A stretch of 52,581 bases of DNA from Solirubrobacter phytolaccae (GCF_027587195.1 NZ_JAPDDP010000051.1:1-52581); one strand, 5' to 3'. Positions 31,987-41,910 are shown, counted from the stretch's first letter. Numbers and translations: made by a program. Notes: generated by a model not told the origin, from the letters alone.

Positions 31987-32778
31987 CTAGCGGACGCGGA
32001 GCCGCGCGAACACGACCCCGAAGATCATGCCCGCGACGCCGCCGACGATGCCGGCGATCCCGGACGCCTCCGTGGAGGCCAGCGGCAGCAGGACGAGGAC
32101 GGCCGCGATCGCGAGCACGCCGAGCAGGTCGCTCTCGTCCTCACGACCACTGCGGCGGCCGAGCACGTCGCGCATCGCCCAGGCCGCGAGCAGGCCGAGC
32201 GCCGCGCCGTTCGCGCCACGCGCGATGCCCTCGTCCGCAAACTCGACGGCGACGTACGCGCCGCCCGCGCCGCACACGAAGAAGACCAGCAGGACCGCCC
32301 ACCAGCCGTGGCGCTTCTCGAGCAGCCAGCCGAACAGCGCGATCGCGCCGACGCTCACGAACTCATAGCCCGAGGCCGAGACGATCTGGAACTTGTCGTT
32401 GACGCGCGCATAGCCGAACAGCGACGTGAACGCGCGCCACGGCTCGTCGATCCCCTGCCCGTAGTTGAACGGCCCGAGCGGGATGAGGCTGGAGATGATC
32501 CCCACGGTCACGACGAGCGGCGCCAGGACGAGCAGCCAGACGGCCCACGCGCGCTGATCGGCGCGGATGCCGGGGATCTCGTTCGGCCGCAGGCGCGGCA
32601 GCTGTGGACGCGCGCGCTTGGCCTTCGCCGCCTTGGGCACGCCACCACGATCGAGCTTGGGCGCGCGCTTCTGGATCCGGGTTCCGCAGTACGGACACTC
32701 GGTGATGTACGGCGACACCTCGGCGCCACAGCTCTTGCAGACGAGGTAGAGGTCTGGACCGCTGCTCATGAGGGGCAT
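31987..32778 (-). CDS. zinc-ribbon rhomboid-like membrane protein lacking catalytic residues
   Basis: A 263-residue protein. The N-terminus is a zinc ribbon with C14-xx-C17 and C28-xx-C31, followed by a basic linker. From residue 78 there are about six transmembrane segments in the rhomboid order. At the place of the rhomboid GxSG active site it has GANG (188-191, with Asn190 for Ser) in the segment EGIARGANGAALGLL. The last segment SGIAGIVGGVAGMIFG lacks the catalytic His. So it is a pseudo-rhomboid, if rhomboid at all. It may bind membrane clients or lipids without cleaving them. Convergent with the permease gene. Confidence 0.75.
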   Translation of the reverse strand: MPLMSSGPDLYLVCKSCGAEVSPYITECPYCGTRIQKRAPKLDRGGVPKAAKAKRARPQLPRLRPNEIPGIRADQRAWAVWLLVLAPLVVTVGIISSLIPLGPFNYGQGIDEPWRAFTSLFGYARVNDKFQIVSASGYEFVSVGAIALFGWLLEKRHGWWAVLLVFFVCGAGGAYVAVEFADEGIARGANGAALGLLAAWAMRDVLGRRSGREDESDLLGVLAIAAVLVLLPLASTEASGIAGIVGGVAGMIFGVVFARLRVR

Positions 32779-32823
32779 CCAAGTCTACGCCGCCCGCGCG
32801 CCCGGCTCGACGCCAATTGGTGC

Positions 32824-33960
32824 TCAGCTACCTGTGGCCTCGACGATGTCCTGCAACAGCTCGCTGTAGTCGCGGTTCGCCTCGTACACCTTGCGCTGCC
32901 TCTGGGCGCCGTTGCCGCGCTCCAGGAGGTCCTTGATCCCGTCCAGCTCGGCCTCGGCTCCGAGGTCCTGCGCGTGCTCGCGCAGCCGGTCCAGCAGCCG
33001 CTCCGCGAGAGCCTTCGCGGACACCGTCTCGCGGTGCGGGAGGTCGACGAGGTTGCCTTCGAGCCCGTGCCGGGAGGCGAGCCACTTGTTCTCGTCGAGC
33101 ATCTCGTACGGGTACGGGGCGAGCTCCTTGCCCGCCTCGAAGTGCTCGGAGAGCTCCTTGACCATCGCCTGGATCAGCGCCGCGAGGGCGAGCGTGTGCT
33201 CGACGTGCGTCTGCGCGTCCATCGCGCGGATCTCGACCGTGCCGAAGTTCGGATGCGGCCGCACGTCGTACCAGAGCCAGGTGTAGTCCTCCATGACGCC
33301 GGTGTCGACCATGAACGCGATTCGCTCCTGGTAGTCGTCCCAGTCCTTGTAATAGGGCGGGATGCCGACGCGCGGGAAGGCGCGGAAGATCGGCATGCGC
33401 GTGGAGGCGAGCCCGGTGTCGTCGCCGCGCCAGTAGGGCGAGTTGGCGCTCAGGGCGAGCAGGATCGGCACGTGCACCCGCATCCCGTTGGCGACGTGGA
33501 TCGCCTTGTTCGGGTCGTCGAGCCCGATGTGCACGTGCAGGCCGAAGATGATCTCCTGGCGGGCGACGAAGCGCAGCTCCTGGACGAGGTCGCGGTAGCG
33601 CGGCGCGGCCGTGATCCGCTGGTCCTCCCAGCGCGCGAGCGGGTGCGTGCCGGCCGAGCCGATCGCGAGCCCCTTCTTGTCCGCGGTGTCTCTAACCTGA
33701 CGCCGAAGCGACCGCAGCGCCGCCCCGGCCTCGCGCAGATCCGCGCACGGGTTGGTCGAGATCTCGAGCACGGACTCCATCAGCTCCGGCTTGATCTGGC
33801 CGTCCGGCGAGTCTTCCAGCAGGTCGTCGATGGCGTTGACCAGCGCGTACGAGTCGGGGTCGAGGATCATCAGCTCTTCCTCGATGCCGACCGTGTACGC
33901 GGGGCCGGTGAACTTCGGCTCCATGTGGTCGGGAAGAGTACGAGCCCAGAGAGCGTTCAT
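32824..33960 (-). CDS. GCS2/YbdK-family carboxylate-amine ligase
   Basis: A 378-residue member of the glutamate-cysteine ligase type 2 family (YbdK). The diagnostic start is YTVGIEEELMILDPDSYALV. Other family parts are LMESVLEISTNPCADLREAG, IGSAGTHPLARWEDQRIT, EIIFGLHVHIGLDDPNKAIH and VEIRAMDAQTHVEHTLALAA. It should ligate an amino group to glutamate or a similar carboxylate with ATP; in actinobacteria its product is unclear (they usually make mycothiol, not glutathione). ATG at 33960 gives the family length. It is divergent from the DUF2090 gene, with only 39 bp between the start codons. Confidence 0.9.
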   Translation of the reverse strand: MNALWARTLPDHMEPKFTGPAYTVGIEEELMILDPDSYALVNAIDDLLEDSPDGQIKPELMESVLEISTNPCADLREAGAALRSLRRQVRDTADKKGLAIGSAGTHPLARWEDQRITAAPRYRDLVQELRFVARQEIIFGLHVHIGLDDPNKAIHVANGMRVHVPILLALSANSPYWRGDDTGLASTRMPIFRAFPRVGIPPYYKDWDDYQERIAFMVDTGVMEDYTWLWYDVRPHPNFGTVEIRAMDAQTHVEHTLALAALIQAMVKELSEHFEAGKELAPYPYEMLDENKWLASRHGLEGNLVDLPHRETVSAKALAERLLDRLREHAQDLGAEAELDGIKDLLERGNGAQRQRKVYEANRDYSELLQDIVEATGS

Positions 33961-33999
33961 ACTTGGTCCGGGTTCTAAGCAAAAGAGGAGTGAAGACTG

Positions 34000-34923
34000 A
34001 TGGCCCTCGGTTACGACGGGAAGCTCTACATCTTGGCCTTCGATCACCGAGGGTCGTTCCAGAAGAAGATGTTCGGGATCGAGGGCGACCCCACGCCTGA
34101 CGAGACCAAGATCATCGTCGACGCGAAGCAGCTGATCTACGAAGGCGTCGAGAAGGCCGTCAAGGCCGGTCTCGATCCCAAGACGGCGGGCGTGCTGGTC
34201 GACGAGCAGTTCGGCGGCACGATCCCCGAGACGTCCAAGGAGCACGGCCTGTCGCTCACGATGCCGGCCGAGAAGTCGGGCGTCAACGAGTTCCAGTTCG
34301 AGTACGGCGAGGACTTCCCCGCCCACATCGAGAAGTACGACCTGCTCGCCACCAAGGTGCTCGTCCGGTACAACCCGGACGGCGACGCCGAGATGAACGA
34401 GCGTCAGACCAAGCGCCTGAAGGAGCTCGCCGACTGGCTGCACGCCAACGGCAAGAAGTTCCTCTTCGAGCTGCTCGTCCCGGCCGAGCCGGCCCAGCTG
34501 GAGTCCGTCGGCGGCGACACCGACCGCTACGACGCCGAGCTGCGCCCGGAGCTCATGCGTCGCGTCATCGAGCACTTCCAGAACGAGGGTGTCGAGGTCG
34601 ACATCTGGAAGATCGAAGGCGTCGACACGCAGGAAGACGCGCAGCTGCTCTCCGACCAGGCCCGCAAGGGCGAGGGTCGCGAGAACGTCAAGAGCGTCCT
34701 CCTCGGCCGTGGCGCGTCGGACGAGAAGGTCGACCAGTGGCTGCAGGCCGCCGCGCCCGTCGAGGGCTTCATCGGCTTCGCCATCGGCCGCTCGATCTGG
34801 TGGAACCCGCTCAAGGCCTACCTCGACGGTGGCGACCGTGAGGAGCAGTCCCAGAAGATCGCCGACAACTACCTGCGCTTCGTGAAGGTCTACGACGAGG
34901 CTTCCTCGTCGGTCAGCGCCTAG
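34000..34923 (+). CDS. DUF2090 (IolC C-terminal-like) TIM-barrel protein
   Basis: A 307-residue protein of the DUF2090 family, which is also found fused to the sugar kinase IolC, where it is thought to act as the aldolase for 5-dehydro-2-deoxyphosphogluconate. Landmarks are YILAFDHRGSFQKKMFGIEG, GVLVDEQFGGTIPETSKEHG, ATKVLVRYNPDGDAEMNERQ and IGFAIGRSIWWNPLKAYLDG. Lys in the second or third of these would be the Schiff-base lysine of class I aldolases. A good ribosome site (AGAGGAG) lies 8 nt before the ATG. Codon use is unusually uniform (AAG, GAG, GAC), which suggests high expression. Substrate in this host is unproven; no iol genes are adjacent. Confidence 0.85.
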   Translation: MALGYDGKLYILAFDHRGSFQKKMFGIEGDPTPDETKIIVDAKQLIYEGVEKAVKAGLDPKTAGVLVDEQFGGTIPETSKEHGLSLTMPAEKSGVNEFQFEYGEDFPAHIEKYDLLATKVLVRYNPDGDAEMNERQTKRLKELADWLHANGKKFLFELLVPAEPAQLESVGGDTDRYDAELRPELMRRVIEHFQNEGVEVDIWKIEGVDTQEDAQLLSDQARKGEGRENVKSVLLGRGASDEKVDQWLQAAAPVEGFIGFAIGRSIWWNPLKAYLDGGDREEQSQKIADNYLRFVKVYDEASSSVSA

Positions 34924-34925
34924 CT

Positions 34926-36407
34926 CTAGAAGCCCGGCAGCTTCATCTCCTCCGTGGGCGGCGCTCCCTGCACCGGGAGCCGCTCACGGCGGGCGATGCC
35001 CGACTCGATCGCCGCGGCGGCCACCGCCGCGGCGACGGCCGGCGCCACGTTGCGGTTGAACACGCTCGGCACGATGTACTCCGGCCCGAGCTCCTCCTCC
35101 GGGATCACGCTCGCGATCGCGCGGGCGGCGGCGAGCTTCATCGCCTCGTCGATCCCCCGGGCGCGCACGTCCAGCGCGCCGCGGAAGATGCCCGGGAACG
35201 CCAGGACGTTGTTGATCTGGTTCGGGTAGTCGCTGCGGCCCGTGGCCATGATCGTCACGTGCTCCCAGCACGCCTCGGGCTGCACCTCGGGCGTCGGGTT
35301 GGCCATCGCGAACACGATCGCGTCCTTGGCCATCGTCTTGACCGCGTCGGCGGAGAACGCGCCGGGCGCGCTCACCCCCACCACGACGTCCGCGCCGACC
35401 AGCGCGTCGTTCGCGGTGCCCCTGAGGCCGCGCTTGTTCGTGCGCGCCGCCATCGCCGCCAGCTCGCCTTCCAGGTCCGGGCGATCCGGGTGCAGGATGC
35501 CGTTGATGTCGCACGAGATGAGGTCCTCGACGCCGTGCTCGAGGATGATCTTCGCGCACGCCAGGCCCGCCGCGCCCGCGCCGACGACGACCACACGCAC
35601 GTCCTCGGCGCGCTTGCGCACGACGCGCAGCGCGTTCAGTAGCGCCGCCAGGACGACGACCGCGGTGCCGTGCTGGTCGTCGTGGAAGACCGGGATGTCC
35701 AGCGATTCCTTCAGCCGCCGCTCGATCTCGAAGCAGCGCGGCGCCGCGATGTCCTCGAGGTTGATGCCGCCGAACGTCGGCGCGACCTGCTCGACGAGCT
35801 TGACGATCTCGTCCACGTCGGTGGTGTTCACGCACAGCGGGAAGGCGTCGACGCCGCCCAGCTCCTTGAAGAGCATCGCCTTGCCCTCCATCACCGGCAT
35901 CGCGGCCTCGGGGCCGATGTCGCCGAGGCCGAGCACGGCGGTGCCGTCGGAGACGACCGCGACCGTGTGGCCCTTGATCGTCAGCGTCCAGGCGGCCTCC
36001 GGGTCGGCGGCGATCGCGCTCGAGACGCGCGCCACGCCCGGCGTGTAGGCCATCGAGAGGTCGTCGCGGGTCTTGATCGGCACCTTGCCGACGACCTCGA
36101 TCTTGCCGCCCTTGTGCATCAGGAACGTGCGGTCGGAGACGCTGACGACCTTGATGCCGTCCAGCGCCTTCACGGCGTTCACGACGCGCTCGCCGTGCTG
36201 CGCGTCCACGCAGGCGACGGTCACGTCTCGGGTCACGCCGCGCTGGTCGACGCGGACGAGGTCGATCGCGCCGAGGATCGCGCCCTCGGCTCCGACCGCG
36301 TGCGCGACGGAGGCGAACGCGCCCGGCAGCTGGCGCAGCTCGATGCGCATCGTGAAGGAGTAGGAGGCCGAGGGTTGAAGCCCCGCGGGCGCCTGCAGGC
36401 TGGACAT
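34926..36407 (-). CDS. malic enzyme with N-terminal ACT domain
   Basis: About 493 residues. Residues about 20-95 form an ACT domain (RIELRQLPGAFASVAHAVGA, then DVTVACVDAQHGERVVNAVK). The malic domain follows with AYTPGVARVSSAIAADPEAA (Tyr/Lys acid-base region), GLGDIGPEAAMPVMEGKAML and the metal-binding NLEDIAAPRCFEIE and FHDDQHGTAVVVLAALLNAL. The NAD domain has VVVVGAGAAGLACAKIILEH. It decarboxylates malate to pyruvate; the ACT domain suggests allosteric control by an amino acid. ATG at 36407 is used; GTG at 36425 is also possible. Convergent with the DUF2090 gene, with stops 2 bp apart. Confidence 0.92.
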   Translation of the reverse strand: MSSLQAPAGLQPSASYSFTMRIELRQLPGAFASVAHAVGAEGAILGAIDLVRVDQRGVTRDVTVACVDAQHGERVVNAVKALDGIKVVSVSDRTFLMHKGGKIEVVGKVPIKTRDDLSMAYTPGVARVSSAIAADPEAAWTLTIKGHTVAVVSDGTAVLGLGDIGPEAAMPVMEGKAMLFKELGGVDAFPLCVNTTDVDEIVKLVEQVAPTFGGINLEDIAAPRCFEIERRLKESLDIPVFHDDQHGTAVVVLAALLNALRVVRKRAEDVRVVVVGAGAAGLACAKIILEHGVEDLISCDINGILHPDRPDLEGELAAMAARTNKRGLRGTANDALVGADVVVGVSAPGAFSADAVKTMAKDAIVFAMANPTPEVQPEACWEHVTIMATGRSDYPNQINNVLAFPGIFRGALDVRARGIDEAMKLAAARAIASVIPEEELGPEYIVPSVFNRNVAPAVAAAVAAAAIESGIARRERLPVQGAPPTEEMKLPGF

Positions 36408-36449
36408 GACGCCTGATGGTGTCACGCCAGACGTTATGGTTACTCCATC

Positions 36450-36695
36450 ATGCGCATGCGTCAGAGCATCGCCGAGATCGAGGACCAGTTCTTCGAAGAG
36501 ATCGAGGACGACCGCGAGCGTCGCGAGAACCTCCGCAAGCGAGCGGAGCGCCGCGCGGCCGAACGGCACGCGAAGCGCACCCACCGCCACGGGTCGATGC
36601 GCTTCTTCCTGCTCGTGCTCGTCCTGATCGCGACCGCCGCGATCGTGACGTACGCGATGTTCACGACGCTGTATTACGTGCTCAGCCCCAGCTGA
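36450..36695 (+). CDS. small single-pass membrane protein, 81 aa
   Basis: An 81-residue protein. Residues 1-45 are very charged and probably coiled coil (RMRQSIAEIEDQFFEEIEDD, then RERRENLRKRAERRAAERHA). One transmembrane helix follows (FFLLVLVLIATAAIVTYAMF, about 52-71), then a short outer tail. This is the reverse of the FtsB layout and I do not recognise a family. A terminator hairpin overlaps its stop codon and separates it from convergent csrA. The start lies 43 bp from the divergent malic enzyme start. Confidence 0.75.
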   Translation: MRMRQSIAEIEDQFFEEIEDDRERRENLRKRAERRAAERHAKRTHRHGSMRFFLLVLVLIATAAIVTYAMFTTLYYVLSPS

Positions 36696-36700
36696 GCACG
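36679..36700. terminator. hairpin between convergent genes
   Basis: GTGCTCAGC-CCCA-GCTGAGCAC, a perfect 9-bp stem, overlaps the stop codon of the small membrane protein and lies 8 bp from the csrA stop. It is followed by GTCCCTGTCTATTTG on the plus strand. It could stop transcription in both directions. Confidence 0.6.
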
Positions 36701-36707
36701 TCCCTGT

Positions 36708-36941
36708 CTATTTGTTCGCGCTCAGACGCTTGAGCGCGTCGTCGACCTCGGCGCGCGCACTCGCGCCCGCGGCCACGTTCTCCTGCTGGATCTCCAGGTA
36801 GACCTCCTTGCGGAATACCGGAATATCCCGAGGGGCCTGAATGCCGATACGGACCTTCTCGCCCATGATCGACAGGACGGAGACCTCGATGTCGTCGCCG
36901 ATCATGATCGACTGGTTGGACTTACGTGTCAGTACCAGCAT
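36708..36941 (-). CDS. csrA: carbon storage regulator CsrA
   Basis: A 77-residue RNA-binding protein. It begins [20 protein letters not shown], continues [20 protein letters not shown] and has the RNA-contacting RKEVYLEIQ, all as in CsrA/RsmA; the last 20 residues are a variable tail. It binds GGA-containing mRNA leaders and blocks translation. Its own ribosome site, AGGGAGG just upstream of the ATG at 36941, contains GGA, so autoregulation is possible. In flagellated bacteria csrA usually sits beside fliW; no flagellar gene is here. Confidence 0.93.
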   Translation of the reverse strand: MLVLTRKSNQSIMIGDDIEVSVLSIMGEKVRIGIQAPRDIPVFRKEVYLEIQQENVAAGASARAEVDDALKRLSANK

Positions 36942-37107
36942 GCCGCCGCCTCCCTGGCGAATTCTGACTCGTCCCACGGGGCAGACCCGCTTCTGTCCGC
37001 GTGGTGAGCACTGGTGAGGCTAGTAGTGGTTGGAGTATCCGGTATGGGGCGTGCACCCGATGAGCCCCTTAGAGGTTGGACCCTATGCGCTAGTCTCCGG
37101 GCCTCTT

Positions 37108-37710
37108 ATGAGCCGCCGGTCCCTGCGTCCTCAGCTTAACCAGATCCGCGGGTGGGTGCGACAGGGTCGCACCGACGCGTGGATCGCACACCAGCTGGAA
37201 GTGACCGTCCAGCAGATCCAAGCCTTCAAGCGCGAGCAGGGCCTTGAGCCCGACGCCGATGAAAACGGCGCCGCCGTCGAGGAGGTGGACCTGCGCGCAG
37301 AAGATGACGCGCAGATCGCCGCCGAGCTCGAAGCGGATGCCAAGCGCAAGGCTGAAGAAGAGGCCCGTGCCGCCGAACAGGCAGCACGTGAAGCCGCTGA
37401 AAAGGAAGAAGCCGCCGCCGCCGCTGCAGCTGAGGCAGCCGCCGCCGCGGATGATGAAGATGACAAGCCCAAGCGCGGTTCGCGTCGTCGGGGTGGCCGG
37501 TCACGGCGCCGCTCCGCACCCGCGGGTCCGCTCGAAGGCACGTTCGACCATGGCGAGGAGGGCTACGGACTGTGGCTCGACCCCGCTGTGCAGGATGATC
37601 CGATCTACGCCGAGCATTGGGCGGGCCACCGTCCTGTCGAGATCACGATCGAGGAAGACCAGATCGTGATCCGCCGCGCCGGCGCGAGCGAGGACTCCGA
37701 CGAAGACTGA
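37108..37710 (+). CDS. HTH-like protein with Ala/Glu coiled coil and basic patch
   Basis: A 200-residue protein of no recognised family. Residues 1-45 look like a helix-turn-helix (LRPQLNQIRGWVRQGRTDAW, then IAHQLEVTVQQIQAFKREQG). Residues 60-125 are an Ala/Glu/Lys coiled coil with long Ala runs, followed by a very basic RNA/DNA-binding-like patch (RGSRRRGGRSRRRSA). A folded C-terminal part follows (EGTFDHGEEGYGLWLDPAVQ, EHWAGHRPVEITIEEDQIVI). The layout suggests nucleic-acid binding. Base composition in the first half is less GC-rich than the neighbours. ATG at 37108 is preferred over one at 37030; TAGTCT (37091-37096) may be its -10. Confidence 0.72.
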   Translation: MSRRSLRPQLNQIRGWVRQGRTDAWIAHQLEVTVQQIQAFKREQGLEPDADENGAAVEEVDLRAEDDAQIAAELEADAKRKAEEEARAAEQAAREAAEKEEAAAAAAAEAAAAADDEDDKPKRGSRRRGGRSRRRSAPAGPLEGTFDHGEEGYGLWLDPAVQDDPIYAEHWAGHRPVEITIEEDQIVIRRAGASEDSDED

Positions 37711-37750
37711 CGCGTCTGCCGCGATCGCCTGGCGGCGGTCGCAGGATGCG

Positions 37751-38419
37751 TTGCAATGTGACAGCGTCGAGCCGTGGCGACACGGCTCGGTGCTGCGCAC
37801 ACCCTCCGTCCCGAACTACTGGGACATCAACGTGGTGCGCGTCGAGGAAGCGGGCGTGCCCGCGGAGACGATGCTCGCCGCCGCGGACCGGTACCTGGCC
37901 GACTGCGAGCACCGCAAGCTCTACGTCGAAGACGAGGCCACGGGGGAAGCCACGCGGCCGTTCTTCGACGCCGCGGGCTGGCTGACCGAGCGCTACACGA
38001 TGATGCGCCGCGTGGGCCCTCCCTCGCCGGTCGCACACGACGTGCGCGAGGTGCCGCTGGACGCCACCCGCCCCCTGCGCCTCGAGTGGTACGGCGAGCA
38101 CGGTGACGCGGCCTTCATGGCCGCCCAGGAGCCCGTGTGGGCGCGGCGTGGCATGCGGGCGTTCATGGTCGGCGCCGACGGCTTCGTCACGTTGGCTCCC
38201 GGACCGGGGGCGATCGAGATCGAAGGCCTCTTCGTCACGCCGGATGCTCGCGGGGACGGTGTCGGCGCGTCGCTGGTCGGCGCGGCGCTGGCGGCGGGCG
38301 GCGAGGACGTCGCGTGGATCGTGACCGACGACGAGGGTCAGGCACGGCCGCTCTACGAGCGCCTCGGGTTCGTCACCGCGTGGCGCTACTACAACTTCGT
38401 GCGCACGCCGGCTAGGTGA
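37751..38419 (+). CDS. GNAT-family N-acetyltransferase
   Basis: A 222-residue acetyltransferase-like protein. The N-terminal half (PSVPNYWDINVVRVEEAGVP) resembles degenerate GNAT repeats. The C-terminal half has the acetyl-CoA-binding motif A: IEIEGLFVTPDARGDGVGAS, with DARGDGVGASLV in place of the usual R/QxxGxG/A. It ends ARPLYERLGFVTAWRYYNFV. It probably acetylates a small molecule or a protein N-terminus. The only available start near the family limit is a TTG at 37751; CAGGA lies 6 nt before it. Its end overlaps the convergent gene by 8 nt. Confidence 0.85.
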   Translation: MQCDSVEPWRHGSVLRTPSVPNYWDINVVRVEEAGVPAETMLAAADRYLADCEHRKLYVEDEATGEATRPFFDAAGWLTERYTMMRRVGPPSPVAHDVREVPLDATRPLRLEWYGEHGDAAFMAAQEPVWARRGMRAFMVGADGFVTLAPGPGAIEIEGLFVTPDARGDGVGASLVGAALAAGGEDVAWIVTDDEGQARPLYERLGFVTAWRYYNFVRTPAR

Positions 38420-38759
38420 TGCGGCGCCCGCCGGCGAAGTCGCGCGCCCCGCGGGCGTAGCGACCGAACGCGGCGTCGGCGACGATCCGCGCGTCCCACG
38501 CGAACGGCTCGTCCGGCGCTTCCTCGACCGCGAGGTCGGTGCACCAGCCGGTGCCCTCGTCATAGAGCTCGACGAGCTCGTCGAGGGTGAACGCGCCGCC
38601 GACCCGGCGGCGGATCTCGCTCTGGATGGCGCGAGTCACGCGTTCCAGCGTGGGGACCTGCTCGGGGTACGCATCGTCGAGCCGGCGCACCCCCTGATCC
38701 CACTGCTCCCGTGCAGTCTCGTACGACGACACAAAGAACAGTGTATTTCGCCCTCCCAT
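38412..38759 (-). CDS. hypothetical protein, 115 aa
   Basis: A 115-residue protein of unknown family. Features are SSYETAREQWDQGVRRLDDA, VTRAIQSEIRRRVGGAFTLD and ELVELYDEGTGWCTDLAVEE, giving two to three helices; the C-terminus RYARGARDFAGGRRIT is basic. A similar protein lies near ftsB/eno in other Thermoleophilia by general memory, unchecked. ATG at 38759 or GTG at 38732 could start it. Upstream (38769-38800) lies a repeat of CTGGGCCCCGGC that can fold. Confidence 0.65.
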   Translation of the reverse strand: MGGRNTLFFVSSYETAREQWDQGVRRLDDAYPEQVPTLERVTRAIQSEIRRRVGGAFTLDELVELYDEGTGWCTDLAVEEAPDEPFAWDARIVADAAFGRYARGARDFAGGRRIT

Positions 38760-38832
38760 CGTCTTCGCCCCTGGGCCCCGGCTGTGTCTGGGCCCCGGCG
38801 GCGAATCCGACGTCCGGTCGACGTTACGGGGG

Positions 38833-39126
38833 CTACTTCAAGCCCTCAACGATGTAGGCCCGCTCACCGGCCTTGACCATGCCGAGGCGGCGCGCCTCGC
38901 GCTCGATCGCGCCGGGGGCGCGCAGCTCGGCCTTGCGCTCGCGCAGCTTGTCGTTCTCGGCGCGGAGCGTGGCCACGGCGTCACGTTGACGCGCGGCCTC
39001 CTTGTAGGTGGAGATCCAGGTCAGCGCGGGACCGATGTAGAGGTAGAGGACGAGCGCGAAGACACCAAGGAGCGCCCAGCGTCCAAGGCGGTCCCAGCGA
39101 ATCCCGAGGGTACGGCGGGGAGGCAT
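38833..39126 (-). CDS. FtsB/DivIC-like septum formation initiator protein
   Basis: A 97-residue single-pass protein. A basic N-terminus (PPRRTLGIRWDRLGRWALLG) leads to a transmembrane helix (ALLGVFALVLYLYIGPALTW). An outer coiled coil follows (EAARQRDAVATLRAENDKLR) and then the DivIC-type end AIEREARRLGMVKAGERAYI. FtsB/DivIC joins FtsL and FtsQ in the divisome at midcell. It directly follows eno on the same strand, the usual actinobacterial order eno-ftsB. Confidence 0.9.
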   Translation of the reverse strand: MPPRRTLGIRWDRLGRWALLGVFALVLYLYIGPALTWISTYKEAARQRDAVATLRAENDKLRERKAELRAPGAIEREARRLGMVKAGERAYIVEGLK

Positions 39127-39178
39127 ACCTGCCGCGTTCGTTCGACGCGGCAGGCGTCCTTCCTCTGCAACGAATGGA

Positions 39179-41217
<2,039 letters not shown>

Positions 41218-41228
41218 GCGCCCGAAGG

Positions 41229-41702
41229 CTAGTGCCCCGAGTGGGAGACGACGAAGTACTGCTCGGGCCCGAAGGTGTCCTCGCGCACGCGCACGATCCG
41301 GCCACCGTGGGCGCGCTCCCAGCGCGTGATCGCCGTGGCGCGAGCGAACGCCAGGAGGGCGACGCCGAAGAGCAGGGCGACGGTGAGAAAGAGGAACGGC
41401 GGGAAGATGAAGGCGACACAGGCCGTGCACAGCGCGGACACGAAGGCCATCGGTACCCGCCCGAGCAGTTGCCACCGGGTCGGCGGACGCGTGTCGGCCG
41501 GGAGCGGCTCGGCCCTGGCGAGCGCGCGGGCCTCCACGCGGAGGCGCCATACCGTCGATGCGAGCAGGACGGCGACCACGACGCCCGCCAGCCACAGGTA
41601 GTCCGCGCCGGTCGTGAGCGCCACCACGAGCACGCACAGGCCGACCAGGCCCTCGACCACGCCCTCGAGGCGCAGCTCCTTGGCGGCAGGCCAAGCGGTC
41701 AC
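41229..41702 (-). CDS. membrane protein, 157 aa
   Basis: A 157-residue polytopic protein with four hydrophobic segments (GLVGLCVLVVALTTGADYLW, LAGVVVAVLLASTVWRL, VPMAFVSALCTACVAFIFPP, LTVALLFGVALLAFA) and basic loops. It ends with a cytoplasmic GGRIVRVREDTFGPEQYFVV. I recognise no family. GTG at 41702 overlaps the stop of a 33-codon reading frame upstream (GTGA). It is 11 bp ahead of mazG and probably in the same transcript. Confidence 0.75.
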   Translation of the reverse strand: MTAWPAAKELRLEGVVEGLVGLCVLVVALTTGADYLWLAGVVVAVLLASTVWRLRVEARALARAEPLPADTRPPTRWQLLGRVPMAFVSALCTACVAFIFPPFLFLTVALLFGVALLAFARATAITRWERAHGGRIVRVREDTFGPEQYFVVSHSGH

Positions 41703-41800
41703 GTGCGCTCCGCCCGGCGAGACGCGATCAGGCCGTACGCGAGCAGCGGCAGCCCGAACGCCAGAGTGAGCGCACTGCTCAGTCGTTGATCCTTGACCAC
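41699..41800 (-). CDS. possible 33-residue membrane peptide coupled to the next gene
   Basis: A GTG at 41800 opens a 33-codon frame: VVKDQRLSSALTLAFGLPLL, then AYGLIASRRAERT. It contains one hydrophobic helix and a basic end, and its TGA overlaps the GTG of the 157-residue membrane protein (41699-41702), the coupling found at other real gene pairs here. There is no clear ribosome site. A terminator lies 22 bp upstream. Plausible, not certain. Confidence 0.45.
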   Translation of the reverse strand: MVKDQRLSSALTLAFGLPLLAYGLIASRRAERT

Positions 41801-41821
41801 TGCCGCGCAGCTTAAACAGAA

Positions 41822-41845
41822 AACGCCGCCCCGAGGGACGGCGTT
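41822..41845 (-). terminator. terminator of the SurA-like lipoprotein gene
   Basis: Minus strand: AACGCCGTCC-CTCG-GGGCGGCGTT, followed by TTCTGTTT. The stem is 10 bp with one G-T pair and ends in a T-rich tract. It lies about 70 bp past the lipoprotein stop and isolates the mazG-eno unit from it. Confidence 0.75.
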
Positions 41846-41910
41846 CACGCTGAACCTATGAAGGTCGGATGATCGGGGTGGGGCGGAGGGGCCGCCCCAC
41901 CTTCGAATGA

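Noticed and set aside
32824-34575. 583-residue version of the GCS2 ligase
   Set aside because: The extra N-terminus is antisense to the DUF2090 gene; the family length fits the ATG at 33960.
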